A stretch of DNA of 6,643 nucleotides, from NCBI GenBank assembly GCA_017523185.1, contig JAFWXB010000107.1, positions 1 to 6,643 on the forward strand. Direction: 5' to 3'. The notes beneath the pieces were generated by a model, which was not told the origin of the DNA, ran no database searches, and was given only the letters and a program-made list of their open reading frames with translations. The stretch comes from Lachnospiraceae bacterium (GTDB lineage Bacteria; Bacillota_A; Clostridia; Lachnospirales; Lachnospiraceae). This document shows, piece after piece, positions 1-6,643 of this stretch (positions are counted from its first letter, which is position 1; each line of letters opens with the position of its first letter). The translations under genes and the position numbers were made by a program.

Positions 1-39
1 CAGCCTTTTAGAAAGTGGGAAAGTTGAGTTTATTATATT

Positions 40-83
40 AAAAAAAGTTGTAAACTACTGTAATCATAATAGCACGTTTATAA
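40..83 (-). terminator. Weak terminator candidate downstream of the S1-like gene
   Basis: About 50 bases after the S1-like stop, minus-strand TAAAC (80-76 side) can pair with GTTTA (55-51), with the stem partly extended outward to 48-50 and 81-83. A run of seven T (46-40 on the minus strand) follows shortly after. The stem is short, AT-rich, has a 20-base loop, and its extension contains a mismatch on the minus strand. Position fits a terminator but the structure is poor. Confidence 0.25.
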
Positions 84-133
84 AATAAATCCAATTCTCA
101 TATCACAAAAATCATATATTTTTCAAACTATTG

Positions 134-334
134 TTAGGCATAACATACTGACTCAATTGCAACTCTTGCTGGAAATCTTTCATTAGCAAGCTTAAGAATT
201 GACACAATTACTTTTGTTCCAATCGGTAATTCTCCATAAAATGAAAATGCAGACTCTCCATTTTCCATAACCATAAATACCCCATTTCGATTGTTTCCTT
301 TTACAATAGCTTCATATGCATCATATCTTTCCAT
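134..334 (-). CDS. Small S1/OB-fold-like protein, 66 residues, putative nucleic-acid binding
   Basis: This short protein starts MERYDAYEAIVKG and ends SVCYA. Its pattern fits an S1-type OB fold: a first strand ending in V-K-G (about 9-13), a turn then GVFMVMENG (18-26), an aromatic strand AFSFYG (29-34), then PIGTKVIVSILKL (37-49) and a last strand RVAIESV (57-63). In S1 domains the G-T-K-V-I-V stretch is the usual 'G..v.v.v' strand. Such domains bind RNA or single-stranded DNA, and small stand-alone versions occur on Firmicute mobile elements, but this assignment is from pattern alone. There is no signal peptide or membrane segment. The ATG at 332-334 is supported by a strong Shine-Dalgarno sequence, GAGAGGA on the minus strand (341-347), six bases upstream. 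The stop is TAA at 134-136. It lies on the same strand as the methylase-helicase gene but is separated from it by 677 bases and a strong hairpin, so co-transcription is doubtful. A cytosolic regulatory or chaperone-like role is possible. Confidence 0.8.
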   Translation of the reverse strand: MERYDAYEAIVKGNNRNGVFMVMENGESAFSFYGELPIGTKVIVSILKLANERFPARVAIESVCYA

Positions 335-401
335 ATTTCTTCCTCTCTTTCATTTATCTTATACCTAGAATGCCAGAAAAGAAGAAACATCTCCATTACG
401 C

Positions 402-455
402 AAAAATTAAAAGAGTAAATTTCATATAAATTTTTTTATACAAAATCTACTCTTT
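402..455 (-). terminator. Long hairpin with T-rich tail, probable intrinsic terminator on the minus strand
   Basis: Bases 410-430 and 435-455 form a stem of 21 positions around a four-base loop (431-434). In plus-strand RNA three positions (418/447, 423/442, 424/441) would be A-C or C-A mismatches. In minus-strand RNA the same three become G-U wobble pairs, so the full stem closes only on that strand. The 3' side on the minus strand runs into TAATTTTTG (401-409), a U-rich tail. The stem is AT-rich, which makes it weaker than a typical terminator, but its length compensates. It lies between the large gene and the S1-like gene and would end transcripts coming from the right. The plus-strand side also ends in a T-rich run (453-461), so some bidirectional activity is possible. 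Confidence 0.65.
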
Positions 456-588
456 ATTTTTAATGTCTTTTTGTTGATCTTTGCAATATCTAATAACAAC
501 CAATTTCTTCGCAATTTTACCCTATTTTATGATTTTTCAATATTAGCATCATACTCATATGAATCATTATTTTCTCTCTTTTAATTTA

Positions 589-618
589 TTATTCTTCCTT
601 GTATTGGGCTTTGTTCAT
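589..618 (-). repeat. Direct repeat copy B, encoding a 9-codon mini-ORF MNKAQYKEE
   Basis: This is the second copy, 96 bases from the first. The core 602-618 is identical to 698-714. On the minus strand it also runs from ATG to a TAA at the same distance and spells MNKAQYKEE. The differences from copy A are six bases, five of them transitions, and the changes are Arg/Lys, Gly/Glu and Gln/Glu plus one silent Tyr codon. No ribosome binding site is visible upstream. Confidence 0.6.
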
Positions 619-684
619 TAAAGAGCTGGCGAAACAAAATGTTAAAGTTTCAATTTCTCGGGAACAATTAAACAAATTAGATGG

Positions 685-714
685 TTATTGCCCTCTATAT
701 TGGGCTTTGTTCAT
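685..714 (-). repeat. Direct repeat copy A, encoding a 9-codon mini-ORF MNKAQYRGQ
   Basis: Bases 698-714 (tattgggctttgttcat) are identical to 602-618, and weaker similarity extends left to 685, giving 24 matches in 30. On the minus strand the unit is exactly ATG to TAA and spells MNKAQYRGQ. A 6-bp hairpin (719-733) lies just upstream on that strand, and no good Shine-Dalgarno sequence is seen. The repeat is certain. Whether it is translated, is a recombination scar or is the relic of a duplicated gene start is unknown. Confidence 0.6.
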
Positions 715-780
715 AACAGTATTTTCAATACTTCTTTTCTCTATCATAACACTTTTTCTTAAAATTTCAACTATTTTTTC

Positions 781-895
781 TAAAAAAGTGGGGCAACCGT
801 TTTTCATACAATCTCAAAAAATCTAGTATTTATGCGTGTTTGCAGAGTTATCTTTATTTTTTAATTATAATTTTTTCGGTTGCCCCACTTTTTTA
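781..895. repeat. 115-bp element with perfect 19-bp terminal inverted repeats (MITE-like or bidirectional terminator)
   Basis: Bases 781-799 (TAAAAAAGTGGGGCAACCG) are the exact reverse complement of 877-895. The 77 bases between (800-876) are AT-rich and code for nothing recognisable. Each arm ends in a run of six T when read outward, so transcripts from either side would end in a GC-rich stem followed by U residues, as in an intrinsic terminator. The loop is far longer than terminator loops usually are. TA sits at both outer ends, which would fit a miniature element using a TA target like IS630/mariner relatives, but TA is its own reverse complement and so may simply belong to the palindrome. 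As the first strong structure after the large gene's stop, it could end that transcript. No transposase is present. Confidence 0.75.
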
Positions 896-1011
896 AATAT
901 ACATCTCCGCCAATATATTAAACTTTTTCCATATTTACATAATACTTGCAGATTCAATTAATAAATTTACTCTTTTTGTATAAAGTAATCCTTGTTTATT
1001 TTATATTTAAT

Positions 1012-4000
1012 CTACCTCGTTTTATAAATATATTGCTCTGCCACTTTCTTTTCTTCTTTCTCATTTTCAAATGCTTCATCTGAAAGATTTCGATTTTCCA
1101 AATCCAATTGTATATTTAATTTATCTAATCGAGCTATTTTTTCTTTTAACTCATGTTCTTGTTCAAATGGTTTTTGATATTCCGATTTGGATTGTTCCAA
1201 GTCTCTTTTATATTCTTCTAGTTTTTTCTTCAAAGAATCTAGGTGTTGTGGAATATTGCTAAGCAAATTTTCCAGTTTTACCATATTTCCGACAGGACTT
1301 GTGGAAATTTCGGCTTTATATTCACTTTTTCCACGAAGTATCATACAATTGACTCCTGTATAATTTTTCTCTGCTAAAACTTCAAATCCTTTACACATTC
1401 CTATAGGTGTGATTTCACTTATTTTACAATCATTAACTGCTTTTAAGAAAACCGTTCCGGCATCCACTCTTTCTTTATACTTTATATTTCCTATCGTAAT
1501 GGAAAAGTCTGGTTCTGCAAGAAGATTTGCTTCTGCTTTTGTTATATCTTCTTCTACACATTTAATTTTTTCTTTTGCAGCTGCAATTAATTTCGGATAA
1601 CGGATAAGAATATTATCTTCTAAGGTGTATTTTTGACTATCATAACTGTTTTTTAAGAGTTTGAGCCTTTGTACCTCATTTTCCAGTTGCATTTTTTCTT
1701 TGATTAAGGGATTTCCTGTCGCAACTGCCTTAATTTCTGCATAAGAAAGAGTGGCTTCATCAATATCTTCACAATTTCGTGATACGGATTTACTAGTCAT
1801 AACCTGACTGATAAATCGTTGCTTATTTTCTACAATGCCCCACATATATGCATCAAATGTTCCTTTGGTTACATAACGATATATTGCAACTTCTTTATTT
1901 TCATTTCCTTGGCGAATCCCTCTGCCTTCTCGTTGTTCTATTGAAGATGGTTTCCAAGGACAATCGGTATGATGGAGTGCGACTAAATGTGTTTGTACAT
2001 TTACACCTGTTCCACATTGGTCAGTAGAACCGATAAGAATTTTCTTTTTTCCGGTACGCATTTCACGAAACAGTTCTTCTCTTTGTGCATCACTTTTGGC
2101 ATCATGAATATAAGCGATTTCTTCTGACGGAATGTTTCTTTTTACCAATTCTGTTTTTATATAATTGTAAACATCAAATTGTCTTTTTCCATTTTTGAAT
2201 AATTGTTCCCAATCTTTTGTCCAAGTAGATTTTGGTGTTCCAATATCTGAAAAAACAAGTTGACAGCCGATTTTTCCGTTTTGGTTGTTTTGGAAATATT
2301 CGGCTGTCACATTTTCTATGACTTTATTTAGTTTTCCATCTATATTTTCTGGTGCATTAGCTTCTAAAAGTCTTGCATCTGTACCAAGCAATCGTGCTTC
2401 ACCTGTAATTTTGAGAAAATTGTCTACTGTAGGGTCTACAGTTCCGTTTCGGATTCTTTCTGCACGAACTACAAAATCTTCCATGACTTGCTTGACATAC
2501 CAATCAGGTTCACTTTCTACAATGTTATATTTTCCACCTTTTAATGTTGGAACTGGTAGGGAAAGCATATCGGCTGTTTGAACATCAGCAACATCTTTAA
2601 ATAATGTCATAAGTTCAGGAAGATTTGTAAATTTATTGAAACGACTTTTAAAACGAAATCCGCTTCCTTCTACACTTAATTCTAAGGCTGTAGTAACTTC
2701 TCCAAAATTGGCTGCCCACGCATCAAAATGATAAATTCCCATACGTTCTAAGGCATCCTTCTGAAGATACCGTTGCATAACGTACAGTTCACACATGGAA
2801 TTTGACACAGGAGTTCCTGTTGCAAATACAATGCCTCTGTTTCCATATGTTTCTGTAAGATATTGGCATTTTAACTGCATATCCGTTGCTTTCTGTGAAC
2901 CGGTTGCAGAAATACCCGAAACATTATTAATTTTGGAAAAAATAGCACAATTCTTAAAATGATGTGCTTCATCTACCATCATGGAGTCAATTCCCAATTC
3001 TTCAAAACAGATAAGGTCATCTTTTTTACTTTCATCTGATAATACTTTCAGTTGGTGTTCCAATTTATTTTTCTGACTTTCCATCTGCTTTACACTCCAT
3101 CGTTCTCCATTTTGCCTCTTCAATTCTTCAATCGCATGGCTCATTTCTTCTATTTGTTTATTTAACATTCTTTCTTTTCGTTCTGCTGAAATCGGAATAC
3201 GTTCAAACTGCGAGTGTGACATAATAATACAATCATAATTACCTGTTGCAATTCGTGATACAAACTGTTGTCTTCTGCTTTTTTCAAAATCTCGTTCTGT
3301 TGCTACAAGAATATTTGCGGAAGGATACAAACGCATAAATTCGCCTGCCGCCTGACCAATTAAAGGTTTCGGAACTACCATAACGGTTTTATTTGCCAAT
3401 CCCAATCGTTTTTGCTCCATACAAGCTGCCATCATCGTATAGCTTTTTCCTGCTCCTACTACATGGGCAAGTAAGGTATTTCCACCAAGTAAAATACGGG
3501 AAATTGCATTTTTTTGATGTTTTCGCAAATGAATATCCGGATTCATACCTGGAAAAGTAAGATAACTTCCATCATATTCACGAAGACGAATGTTATTAAA
3601 GGTATTATTGTAATATTCCACGTATTTTTTTCTACGATTTGGTTCTTTGAATATCCAATTTTTAAATGCTTCTTTCATCTGGGTTTGTTTTTCTCTTGCA
3701 AGCATGGTTTCTCTTTGATTTACTTGATAGGAAACCGTTCCATCTTTATCTTCTATTCTATCTCGCACGGTTACTGTGCGAAGATTTAAACATTCTTCCA
3801 TAATACTGTAAGCATTGATACGACCTGTACCATATGTTTTGGTTGCTGCGATGGAACTTTTATCAAGAGATTTATTTTCTATAAACCAATTTTGTGTATA
3901 TTCATTGTATTTAACCTGAACACCTGAATTTTGATATTTATTTCGTACTGCCTGTACTCTGCGTGGTGTTCCAAGCAATTCATATAAAAATTTTTCATAA

Positions 4001-6643
4001 TCCTCTGTTTCAATCCATGTTGTGCCAATTCGTACTTCTATTTCCGTAGCTTCTAAATCTTTCGGTTGTACCTGTTCTAATGCATGAACATTTTGGGCAA
4101 ATAATTCTCCATTTTGCATGGCATAAGCCTTTGCTATACGAAGTTTATGACGAACGTTTCCTGATAGGTATTCATCTGCAGTTTTCCAACCTTCATATGG
4201 GTTGTCCGAATGATATTCTTCCGGGTCTGCAAAAATAAGTCCTTTTAATTCTTCTATTAATTGTTTTCGTTTTAATTCCGTTTCTTCTAATGTTCCACGC
4301 ATTTCCATTGAGAGATTGTTTATTTTTTCTTCCATTTCTTCTTGTGAAGTTAAAGATTTGTAAGGTGGATAATTAAAATCTGTTCTCGTTATATTCTCTT
4401 CAAATGAACTATTTTCGCTTATTCTATTAATATTCGGCTGATAAATATCAGCCATAAATGGAATATTTACAAAACCAAACTCTCGGATGGATATATGTAA
4501 TGCCTCTGATGCTGTTTCCACATGGTCTGTATGCTTATTGGGTCGAATTGTCTGCTTGTAAAACATATCTGCTTTTTTTACATTTCCATCTTCATCTGAA
4601 ATTTCCAAAGAACATAAAAGTGGATAGTCCGCATCTTCTTGGAATGCCATTCGACTACCTCTTGCTGTTATTGCTCCATATTTTTTATGGTACATATCAT
4701 ACACAGTATTTAAAATGTTCTGTTGTTGCTTTAATTCCTGTTCCGTACAGCCTTCTGTTTGAATCGCAATTAATTTTCGTGTTGCAGACCGAATTTTATC
4801 CATAAGGCGAATACGTTCTTTTATCGTTTCAGATACTTCAACTGGATACATCTTGGAATTTTCCCGATAATACAGATTTCCATTTACAAATGTATAGGTA
4901 TAGTTTTTTATATTCGGTTCTGCATCTAATATATCATATTCTTTTGTTGGTTGCATATCTTCAATATATTCCATTATATCCGTTATTTGCCCTTGTATAT
5001 TGGAAACTGCTTGCAAAAGTGCTTGTTTTAAGTCAAAATCCGTATTGTGATTTACACAAGTAGTATATCTGCTTTCCTTTCCAAACATTCTATTATCATA
5101 TTCCATTTTCCCAAGCATCATTTCAGGATGTTCCACAAAATAAGAATTGATTGGTATTCCGTCTTCTGTTTGTCCCAAATGTATCCAATTCGGTTCTGTT
5201 ACGATTTTCTTTTCTCTCTTTTGGAAAAAAAGAATGTCACTTGTTACATCCGTTCCTGCACTATCCCGAAATGCTGTATTTGGAAGTCTAATTGCACCCA
5301 AAAGTTCCGCACGTTCTGCAAAATATTTACGCACAGACGGATTTGCTTTATCCATCGTTCCTTTACTTGTGATAAAGGCTACGATACCGCCTGGTCTGAC
5401 TTTATCTAATGATTTTGCCACAAAATAATCATGGATAAGAAAATAATTTTTTGCATAATTTTTGTCAAATACCTGAAAATCGCCAAAAGGAATATTTCCA
5501 ATCGCTACATCAAAAAAGTTATCTGAAAACTGTGTTTCTTCAAATCCACAGATGTTAATCGTTGCTTTTGGATAGAGTAATTTTGCAATTTTTCCTGAAA
5601 TATTATCTTTTTCCACACCATAAAATTTACTTTCACGCATATCTTCAGGCATAGCACCAGAAAAATGACCAACTCCAAGAGCCGGTTCTAAAATAGTACC
5701 TTTTTTGAAGCCAAGTTTCGAAATCCCCTGGTATATTGCTTCAATAATATCCGGGGATGTATAAAAAGCCGTATTTACGGATTCTCTTGCATTTTTATAT
5801 TCTGATTCGGATAACAAACTTTTTAATTCTACAAATTCATTTTTCCATTGTTCATTCTTTTCATCAAATACTTGTGGAATACCACCCCAACCTACATAGC
5901 GAGCAAGTATATTCTTTTCTTTATAAGTTGCAAATCGGTTTGTTGATTCAATTTCTTTTAATAAACGAATAGCTTCGATATTCCATTGATAACGTGTTTT
6001 TGCACTACCTCTTGGAAGTCGATTGGAAAAATAAAAATTTTCTTTTGTATTTTCATCCGTATTTACTGGAATTTCTTTTGGAAAAGTTGTTATTATATCT
6101 CCATTTTTATCAAGAAGTTCTCCATAAAGTACCTCTTGTTCTCCTGTTTGCTTTTCATTAAAATTCTGCGAATGTTCTGTTGTTATAGATAAATCGTCCA
6201 ATTTATATTGATGAAAATCATCTTCTTCTAAAATAGTTTCTTCGACAGATAGTAAAGAGTCAGATTTACTTTCTATAGTCTCTTCCACAATATCTTTTTC
6301 GTTTAAATTCTCAGAAATAGCATTAAATTGTTCTGCAAAAGGTGCTTTTTCCTGCGAGATTAATTCTTTTTTGTTTTGATTTTCTTTTTGTTTCTCTCTT
6401 TGTTCTTCTGTTTCTCGTTTCTTTGATTGTTCTTGTGATTTTATAACTTCTATTTTCTCTTTTGATAAATTCTCTGTCTTTTGAGGTTTTCTTGGTACGG
6501 ATAATGGTTTTTCCCATATTCGACTAACTGCCATATCATGTAAAAATTGTTTTTGTCCTTCCCTTGAAAGAACTTGATTTACAATATCGTTATCTGCTTG
6601 TAAATATTCATGATACATATACTCATAAAACTGTTTTCCATGC
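1012..6643 (-). CDS. Large DNA methylase-helicase fusion protein (N6-adenine MTase + SF2/SNF2-like helicase), 5' end outside window
   Basis: Residue numbers count from the Met codon at 6618. An N-terminal region rich in Lys, Glu and Gln (about 45-130) is probably a disordered linker. The methyltransferase domain spans about 205-470: TAFYTSP (283-289), AdoMet-binding motif I LEPALGVGHF (310-319), acidic GVEKD (334-338), catalytic motif IV NIPF (375-378) and RPGGIVAF (408-415). A middle region of unclear fold follows (about 530-1010). The helicase has Walker A GAGKS (1055-1059), DEAH (1216-1219), ATGTP (1266-1270), motif V near 1527-1542 and arginine-finger motif VI QREGRGIRQG (1562-1571). A charged, coiled-coil-like insert (about 1143-1200) lies between motifs Ia and II. 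The C-terminus (about 1638-1700 and 1785-1868) is again coiled-coil-like. The order matches a family widespread on Firmicute ICEs and related to phage P1 DarB, so an antirestriction or DNA-transfer role is inferred, not shown. All motifs look intact. Codons before 6618 (HGKQFYEY) are open to the edge and that Met lacks a Shine-Dalgarno sequence, so the real start lies upstream. The stop is TAG at 1012-1014. Confidence 0.96.
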   Translation of the reverse strand, partial: HGKQFYEYMYHEYLQADNDIVNQVLSREGQKQFLHDMAVSRIWEKPLSVPRKPQKTENLSKEKIEVIKSQEQSKKRETEEQREKQKENQNKKELISQEKAPFAEQFNAISENLNEKDIVEETIESKSDSLLSVEETILEEDDFHQYKLDDLSITTEHSQNFNEKQTGEQEVLYGELLDKNGDIITTFPKEIPVNTDENTKENFYFSNRLPRGSAKTRYQWNIEAIRLLKEIESTNRFATYKEKNILARYVGWGGIPQVFDEKNEQWKNEFVELKSLLSESEYKNARESVNTAFYTSPDIIEAIYQGISKLGFKKGTILEPALGVGHFSGAMPEDMRESKFYGVEKDNISGKIAKLLYPKATINICGFEETQFSDNFFDVAIGNIPFGDFQVFDKNYAKNYFLIHDYFVAKSLDKVRPGGIVAFITSKGTMDKANPSVRKYFAERAELLGAIRLPNTAFRDSAGTDVTSDILFFQKREKKIVTEPNWIHLGQTEDGIPINSYFVEHPEMMLGKMEYDNRMFGKESRYTTCVNHNTDFDLKQALLQAVSNIQGQITDIMEYIEDMQPTKEYDILDAEPNIKNYTYTFVNGNLYYRENSKMYPVEVSETIKERIRLMDKIRSATRKLIAIQTEGCTEQELKQQQNILNTVYDMYHKKYGAITARGSRMAFQEDADYPLLCSLEISDEDGNVKKADMFYKQTIRPNKHTDHVETASEALHISIREFGFVNIPFMADIYQPNINRISENSSFEENITRTDFNYPPYKSLTSQEEMEEKINNLSMEMRGTLEETELKRKQLIEELKGLIFADPEEYHSDNPYEGWKTADEYLSGNVRHKLRIAKAYAMQNGELFAQNVHALEQVQPKDLEATEIEVRIGTTWIETEDYEKFLYELLGTPRRVQAVRNKYQNSGVQVKYNEYTQNWFIENKSLDKSSIAATKTYGTGRINAYSIMEECLNLRTVTVRDRIEDKDGTVSYQVNQRETMLAREKQTQMKEAFKNWIFKEPNRRKKYVEYYNNTFNNIRLREYDGSYLTFPGMNPDIHLRKHQKNAISRILLGGNTLLAHVVGAGKSYTMMAACMEQKRLGLANKTVMVVPKPLIGQAAGEFMRLYPSANILVATERDFEKSRRQQFVSRIATGNYDCIIMSHSQFERIPISAERKERMLNKQIEEMSHAIEELKRQNGERWSVKQMESQKNKLEHQLKVLSDESKKDDLICFEELGIDSMMVDEAHHFKNCAIFSKINNVSGISATGSQKATDMQLKCQYLTETYGNRGIVFATGTPVSNSMCELYVMQRYLQKDALERMGIYHFDAWAANFGEVTTALELSVEGSGFRFKSRFNKFTNLPELMTLFKDVADVQTADMLSLPVPTLKGGKYNIVESEPDWYVKQVMEDFVVRAERIRNGTVDPTVDNFLKITGEARLLGTDARLLEANAPENIDGKLNKVIENVTAEYFQNNQNGKIGCQLVFSDIGTPKSTWTKDWEQLFKNGKRQFDVYNYIKTELVKRNIPSEEIAYIHDAKSDAQREELFREMRTGKKKILIGSTDQCGTGVNVQTHLVALHHTDCPWKPSSIEQREGRGIRQGNENKEVAIYRYVTKGTFDAYMWGIVENKQRFISQVMTSKSVSRNCEDIDEATLSYAEIKAVATGNPLIKEKMQLENEVQRLKLLKNSYDSQKYTLEDNILIRYPKLIAAAKEKIKCVEEDITKAEANLLAEPDFSITIGNIKYKERVDAGTVFLKAVNDCKISEITPIGMCKGFEVLAEKNYTGVNCMILRGKSEYKAEISTSPVGNMVKLENLLSNIPQHLDSLKKKLEEYKRDLEQSKSEYQKPFEQEHELKEKIARLDKLNIQLDLENRNLSDEAFENEKEEKKVAEQYIYKTR

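Larger units (their letters stand above)
335..1011. other. Structured AT-rich intergenic region of 677 bases
   Basis: No protein-coding gene is convincing here. Reading frames are short, lack ribosome binding sites and overlap repeats. From right to left in the direction of transcription it holds about 115 bases of plain AT-rich sequence after the large gene's stop, a 115-bp inverted-repeat element (781-895), a pair of direct repeats with a 66-bp segment between them (589-714), a plain AT-rich part (456-588), and a long hairpin with a T-rich tail (402-455). The last 50 or so bases lead into the ribosome binding site of the S1-like gene. Confidence 0.7.

Noticed and set aside
1..27. Possible C-terminus of a plus-strand gene entering from the left (QPFRKWES, then TGA)
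   Set aside because: Eight codons are too few to identify or to tell from chance. The sequence left of the window is needed.
358..386. Promoter for the S1-like gene: TATAAG on the minus strand at 358-363
   Set aside because: The -10-like hexamer is good, but at 17 bases spacing the -35 position reads TTCTTC, a poor match. Such TATAAG-like words are common in this AT-rich stretch.
541..588. Short minus-strand ORF starting MIHMSMM after an AGAGAG-like sequence
   Set aside because: It is only 16 codons, the ribosome binding site is weak and the sequence is low in complexity.
589..714. CRISPR array
   Set aside because: Only two repeats, diverged over half their length, 66 bases apart and with no cas genes nearby.
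599..826. Plus-strand frame of 75 codons with a hydrophobic, membrane-like stretch (LFITVFSILLFSIITLFLKI)
   Set aside because: It starts with TTG, has no Shine-Dalgarno sequence, runs across both direct repeats and into the inverted-repeat element, and its hydrophobic part follows from T-rich sequence.
385..908. Repeated word acatctcc at 388-395 and 901-908
   Set aside because: Eight bases with no clear extension on either side is within chance for this composition.
1071..6192. Plus-strand reading frames of 60-120 codons inside the large gene
   Set aside because: They are antisense shadows of a long, motif-rich coding frame. They lack ribosome binding sites and show no recognisable domain, and their hydrophobicity comes from complementary A-rich codons.
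6323..6517. Minus-strand frame of 64 codons rich in Lys and Arg
   Set aside because: It overlaps the charged N-terminal linker of the large protein in another frame and only reflects its A- and G-rich codons.

Overview
The window looks like accessory DNA from a low-GC Bacillota genome, most likely a Clostridia- or Erysipelotrichia-type anaerobe. It is AT-rich throughout, the smaller gene has a purine-rich Shine-Dalgarno sequence, and the main protein belongs to a family common on integrative and conjugative elements (ICEs) of gut Firmicutes. No integrase, relaxase or attachment site lies in the window, so the ICE assignment rests on the family of the large protein and is an inference.

Layout. 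Both genes that can be supported lie on the minus strand, so transcription runs right to left. About 85 percent of the window (1012 to the right edge) is one very large gene for a DNA methylase-helicase fusion, an N6-adenine-type methyltransferase domain followed by a complete superfamily 2 helicase. Its reading frame has no stop before the right edge, so its true start lies outside the window. Then comes a gene-free stretch (335-1011) that is very rich in A and T but structured. It contains a 115-bp element bounded by perfect 19-bp inverted repeats (781-895), two direct repeats with a 17-bp identical core (589-618 and 685-714) that each spell the same tiny minus-strand ORF beginning MNKAQY, and a 21-bp hairpin with a T-rich tail (402-455) whose G-U pairs form only in minus-strand RNA. 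At the left (134-334) is a 66-residue S1/OB-fold-like protein with its own good ribosome binding site. The left edge (1-133) holds only a weak terminator candidate.

How it may work together. The large protein resembles the methylase-helicase family that includes phage P1 DarB, an antirestriction protein, and its many ICE homologues. The natural hypothesis is protection or processing of element DNA during transfer. The small S1-like protein may bind single-stranded nucleic acid, but nothing in the sequence shows a link to the large protein beyond order and strand. The hairpin between them suggests either that the small gene is transcribed separately or that read-through is controlled.

No clearly new system is visible. 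The most unusual material is the non-coding stretch 400-980, where repeats and inverted repeats are concentrated and no known family explains them.
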